Shown here in pieces: positions 5,417 through 7,650 of a stretch of DNA of 7,650 bases (the first letter of the stretch is position 1; each line of letters opens with the position of its first letter). Under the pieces are notes generated by a model. That model saw nothing but the letters and a program-made list of their open reading frames with translations. It was not told where the DNA came from and did not search any database. The translations under genes and the position numbers were made by a program. This stretch comes from Gemmobacter sp. Lineage in GTDB: Bacteria > Pseudomonadota > Alphaproteobacteria > Rhodobacterales > Rhodobacteraceae. The stretch is from contig DOMY01000178.1 in assembly GCA_003509785.1 (NCBI GenBank), forward strand, positions 516 through 8,165, written 5' to 3'.

Positions 5417-5815
5417 ATGCACAGCTTTCCGCTGCGGGTATACTACGAAGACACCGATCTGGCCGGGATCGTCTATTATGCCAATTATCTGAAATTCATC
5501 GAACGCGGCCGCAGCGAATGGGTGCGCGGGCTGGGGGTGGATCAGGCGCAGCTGCGGGCCGAAACTGGCATCGTCTTTGCCGTGCGCCGGGTCGAGGCCG
5601 ATTACCTGCGCCCCGCCGTCTTCGACGACAGCCTGACCGTCACCACAGAGCTGCGCAGCCTGGGCGGCGTGCGGATCGACCTGTGGCAGCGTGTGCTGCG
5701 CGGGCCCGATGTGCTGTTGACCGCCGCCGTCACCCTGGTCTGTCTGGGGGCCGATGGCCGCGCGGCCCGGTTGCCGGATGCGGTGCGCAGCCGCCTGTCG
5801 CCGCCCGCAGCCTGA
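5417..5815 (+). CDS. ybgC: YbgC, hot-dog fold acyl-CoA thioesterase of the tol-pal cluster
   Basis: YbgC is a small cytosolic 4HBT-type thioesterase that hydrolyses acyl-CoA (and in some bacteria binds acyl-carrier protein). It is commonly the first gene of the tol-pal cluster. The protein has 132 residues, typical length. The signature YYEDTDLAGIVYYANYLKF (9-27) carries the catalytic aspartate, Asp14, and is followed by the helix FIERGRSEWVRGLG (27-40). The central strands include FAVRRVEADYLRPAVFDD (54-71) and LTVTTELRSLGG (73-84). The position that is His in E. coli (VYHASY) is Tyr21 here, a substitution I believe common in alphaproteobacteria. GGAG lies 6 nt before the ATG, inside the end of the preceding gene. 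A 130-nt gap separates it from tolQ. Confidence 0.95.
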   Translation: MHSFPLRVYYEDTDLAGIVYYANYLKFIERGRSEWVRGLGVDQAQLRAETGIVFAVRRVEADYLRPAVFDDSLTVTTELRSLGGVRIDLWQRVLRGPDVLLTAAVTLVCLGADGRAARLPDAVRSRLSPPAA

Positions 5816-5864
5816 GGCGGCTTGTTGCCACATCAGCACGTTTCGGCCTCTGCACGAGGATGTG

Positions 5865-5894
5865 TTGGCTTTCCCCCTAAAAACCGGATAGAAT
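5865..5894 (+). promoter_or_regulatory. Candidate sigma70 promoter of tolQRA
   Basis: TTGGCT (5865-5870), an 18-nt spacer and TAGAAT (5889-5894). The -10 matches at five of six positions. Transcription would start near 5901, leaving about 45 nt before the TolQ ATG. The pattern closely resembles the candidate ruvC promoter. It suggests tolQRA can be made independently of ybgC. Confidence 0.5.
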
Positions 5895-5945
5895 CAGCGG
5901 TAATGAACGTGGCCGAAATATGGCCCGGCAATAAGAGCAGGCGTA

Positions 5946-6641
5946 ATGAACACGGAAACCCTCGCGGTGGCGCAGGAGATGGATTTCTCCTTGCTCGCCC
6001 TTTTCGCACGCGCAACCATCACCGTGAAGCTGGTGATGATTGGGCTTTTGATCATGTCTTTCTGGTCCTGGGCGATCATCGTGCGCAAGCATCTGATGTT
6101 CCGCGCCGCCCGGGCCGAGGCTGCGGTCTTCGATCAGGCCTTCTGGTCGGGCGAGCCGCTGGACGAGCTGTTTGAAAAGCTGGGGCCCACCCCCGCCGGG
6201 CAGAGCGAGCGTATTTTCGCCGCCGGTATGCTGGAATGGCGGCGCAGCCATCGCCATGATGGCGGTCTGATCGCCGGCGCACAGTCGCGGATCGACCGGG
6301 CCATGGATGTGGCGATCGCCCGCGAAACCGAAACGCTCAGCGGCGGGCTGTCCTTCCTGGCCACCGTCGGCTCTACCGCGCCGTTCATCGGGCTGTTCGG
6401 CACGGTCTATGGCATCATGCACGCCTTCACCGAAATTGCCGCCACCAAGAACACCGATCTGGCCACCGTGGCCCCCGGCATCGCCGAGGCGCTGATGGCC
6501 ACCGGCATCGGCCTTGTCGCCGCCATTCCGGCCGTGGTCTTCTACAACAAGCTCAATGCCGACAGCGAGCGGATCATCGGGGGCTATGGCGCCTTTGCCG
6601 ACGAATTCGCAACGATCCTGTCGCGCCAGCTGGACGCCTGA
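5946..6641 (+). CDS. tolQ: TolQ, proton-channel subunit of the Tol-Pal motor
   Basis: TolQ forms the pentameric inner-membrane stator that, with a TolR dimer, converts proton flow into movement of TolA, supporting outer-membrane constriction at division. The protein has 231 residues, as is usual. Three membrane helices are visible: about 24-46, 134-158 and 172-199, with a cytoplasmic region between the first two. The MotA/TolQ/ExbB signatures are intact: PFIGLFGTVYGIMHAF (146-161) and APGIAEALMATGIGLVAAIP (176-195). Thr153 and Thr186, 33 residues apart, match the functional threonine pair of ExbB (Thr148/Thr181). A modest AAGAGCAGG precedes the ATG. An ATG at 5903 is out of frame and is not the start. 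The stop lies 3 nt before the TolR ATG. Confidence 0.97.
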   Translation: MNTETLAVAQEMDFSLLALFARATITVKLVMIGLLIMSFWSWAIIVRKHLMFRAARAEAAVFDQAFWSGEPLDELFEKLGPTPAGQSERIFAAGMLEWRRSHRHDGGLIAGAQSRIDRAMDVAIARETETLSGGLSFLATVGSTAPFIGLFGTVYGIMHAFTEIAATKNTDLATVAPGIAEALMATGIGLVAAIPAVVFYNKLNADSERIIGGYGAFADEFATILSRQLDA

Positions 6642-6644
6642 ACC

Positions 6645-7145
6645 ATGGGGGCCGGGGTCGTCAGGAAATCGGGCGGGGGCAGCCGTCGGGGCCGCCGCCG
6701 CGGGGGCGCGGGCGCCATGTCGGAAATCAACATCACGCCCTTCGTGGATGTGATGCTGGTGCTGCTCATCATCTTCATGGTGGCGGCGCCGATGCTGACC
6801 GTCGGGGTGCCGGTGCAGCTGCCGGAAACCGCTGCCGCCAGCCTGCCCACCGAACAGGAAGAGCCGCTGGCGATCACCATCTCCGCCGATGGCAAGCTGT
6901 TCCTGATGAACACCGAAGTGCCGGAAGAAGAGCTGATCCCCAAACTGGCCGCGATTTCGGCAGAACGCACCTCTGACAAGGTCTTCCTGCGCGCGGATGG
7001 CACGATCCCCTATGCGCGGGTCGCCCAGGTCATGGGCGCGCTGAATGCCGGCGGGTTCCGCAACATCGGTCTGGTGACCGACAGCAACGGCCCGCTGATG
7101 GGCGGTTCCGTGGGCGGCGCCGCTGCCCCCGCGAATGACGGCTGA
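6645..7145 (+). CDS. tolR: TolR, plug/peptidoglycan-binding subunit of the Tol-Pal motor
   Basis: TolR is a single-span inner-membrane protein whose transmembrane aspartate is needed for proton use by TolQR, and whose periplasmic domain contacts peptidoglycan. The protein has 166 residues; E. coli TolR has 142. A basic Gly/Arg-rich cytoplasmic segment (1-24) leads into EINITPFVDVMLVLLIIFMV (27-46), with the key Asp35. The periplasmic ExbD/TolR domain (about 55-145) includes AITISADGKLFL (76-87), DKVFLRADGTIPYARVAQVM (111-130) and GFRNIGLVTD (137-146). A low-complexity Gly/Ala tail follows. I chose the ATG at 6645, 3 nt after tolQ, although its ribosome binding site is weak; a second in-frame ATG at 6717 would remove the basic segment and cannot be excluded. 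The extra basic start appears usual for this lineage. Confidence 0.96.
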   Translation: MGAGVVRKSGGGSRRGRRRGGAGAMSEINITPFVDVMLVLLIIFMVAAPMLTVGVPVQLPETAAASLPTEQEEPLAITISADGKLFLMNTEVPEEELIPKLAAISAERTSDKVFLRADGTIPYARVAQVMGALNAGGFRNIGLVTDSNGPLMGGSVGGAAAPANDG

Positions 7146-7157
7146 GGCCCCGGTGCC

Positions 7158-7650
7158 ATGGATCAGCGTGTAGACAGGGCCTTCGTCATTTCGGGGATCG
7201 GACATGCCGTCCTGATCCTCTGGGTGCTGCTGGGCGATGTCCTGTTCAGCCCCGAAGACCCGCCCGAAATGGCGGTGACCGAAGTATCCCTCATGTCCTC
7301 GTCCGAATTCGATGCGATGATGGCGGCGGCCCCCGGGGCTGCAGCCCCGCAAAGCGATACGGTTGCCGAAGCCCTGGCCGAGGCTTTGGCCGAAGAGGCG
7401 CTGGCAGAACCTGCCGCCACTCCGGCCCCAGCACCGGCCCCGGAACCTGAACCCGCGCCGGAACCGGCGCCCAAACCCATGGCCCCGCCGCCCCCGCGCC
7501 CGGCGCGCCCTGAACCGCCCACGCCCGAACCGGAGCCAGAGCCTGCGCCGGAACCTGAACCTGCGCCCGCTCCGGAACCAGAGCCGGAACCGCTGCCCGA
7601 AACCCTGCCGGAAGAGCCCGTGCCGCAGCCGCAAGAGGCGCCGCCCCCCA
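7158..7650 (+). CDS. tolA: TolA, cell-envelope integrity protein (3' end cut by window edge)
   Basis: TolA links the TolQR motor to the outer-membrane lipoprotein Pal and to TolB. 164 residues are visible. A short cytoplasmic start is followed by one membrane helix (about 9-30), FVISGIGHAVLILWVLLGDV. Ser12 and His16 form the S-x3-H pair that TolA and TonB use to contact the TolQ/ExbB motor. A periplasmic segment with an acidic, Ala-rich helix (DTVAEALAEALAEEALAE, 67-84) leads into a Pro/Glu/Ala-rich stalk from residue 85 to the edge, in which 39 of 80 residues are proline. This is unlike the Ala/Lys-rich helical stalk of E. coli TolA and resembles TonB linkers. The C-terminal domain is outside the window, so the TolA call rests on gene order. 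The start at 7158 follows GAGG overlapping the tolR stop. Confidence 0.92.
   Translation, partial: MDQRVDRAFVISGIGHAVLILWVLLGDVLFSPEDPPEMAVTEVSLMSSSEFDAMMAAAPGAAAPQSDTVAEALAEALAEEALAEPAATPAPAPAPEPEPAPEPAPKPMAPPPPRPARPEPPTPEPEPEPAPEPEPAPAPEPEPEPLPETLPEEPVPQPQEAPPP
7413..7650 (+). repeat. Degenerate Pro-Glu/Pro-Ala codon repeat in tolA
   Basis: Imperfect six-base units of the types CCGGAA, CCTGAA and CCGGCC recur through the stalk-coding region, encoding runs such as APEPEPAPEPAP and PEPEPEPAPEPEPAPAP. Synonymous variation among units suggests an old repeat rather than fresh slippage. It continues past the right edge. Confidence 0.75.

Noticed and set aside
5900..5951. GTAATGAAC occurring twice before tolQ (near 5900 and 5943)
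   Set aside because: Only nine bases match, and the first ATG is out of frame with tolQ and leads into a shadow frame. Probably coincidence.
5877..7634. 585-codon open frame on the minus strand opposite tolQ, tolR and tolA
   Set aside because: It is antisense to three clearly conserved genes. Its product is dominated by Arg/Gly/His-rich low complexity, as expected from the reverse of G/C-biased coding DNA with few stop codons.
1..7650. CRISPR arrays, tRNA or rRNA genes, insertion sequences, phage or toxin-antitoxin genes
   Set aside because: No regularly spaced repeats, cloverleaf elements, transposase motifs or terminal inverted repeats with target duplications were seen on either strand.

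Overview
The window looks like the chromosome of a high-GC alphaproteobacterium of the Rhodobacterales (Rhodobacter/Paracoccus-like). The evidence is strong G/C bias at third codon positions, a DUF1127 small protein of CcaF1-like length, the ybgC-tolQ-tolR-tolA order, a TolR with a basic Gly/Arg-rich N-terminus, and a Pro/Glu-rich TolA stalk. Nearly everything is housekeeping. I found no phage, transposase, CRISPR array, toxin, defence gene, rRNA or tRNA.

Left part, leftward (1-1946): ruvC, ruvA and htpX form a probable operon. RuvC and RuvA overlap by 4 nt (ATGA). htpX follows 43 nt after ruvA behind a strong Shine-Dalgarno and runs off the left edge. A sigma70-like promoter (TTGGCC-N18-TAGATT) lies just upstream of the RuvC start I chose. 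RuvC (resolvase) and RuvA (junction binder) act in recombination; their motor RuvB is not in this window. HtpX is a membrane zinc protease of envelope quality control.

Middle (1947-4788): a divergent intergenic region leads into a 71-residue DUF1127 gene on the plus strand, which ends in two tandem hairpins, the second a clear terminator. Two single-gene leftward units follow. prmA (ribosomal protein L11 methyltransferase) and msrA (peptide methionine sulfoxide reductase) each have a candidate promoter, a good ribosome binding site and a hairpin terminator. The 312-base gap 3502-3813 holds the msrA terminator and the prmA promoter but no convincing gene. The 315-base gap 4474-4788 holds the msrA promoter, a C-rich low-complexity tract and a probable dispersed Rhodobacterales repeat with a strong hairpin.

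Right part, rightward (4789-7650): an uncharacterised 208-residue protein is tightly coupled (1-nt gap) to the hot-dog thioesterase YbgC. After 130 nt carrying a good sigma70-like promoter come tolQ, tolR and tolA, the inner-membrane motor of the Tol-Pal envelope-constriction system. tolA is cut by the right edge inside its Pro/Glu-rich stalk.

The items most worth a second look are the uncharacterised gene before ybgC, the DUF1127 transcript with its structured 3' end, the intergenic repeat with hairpin, the TonB-like composition of TolA, and the absence of ruvB beside ruvCA. I see no strong case for an undescribed system here.
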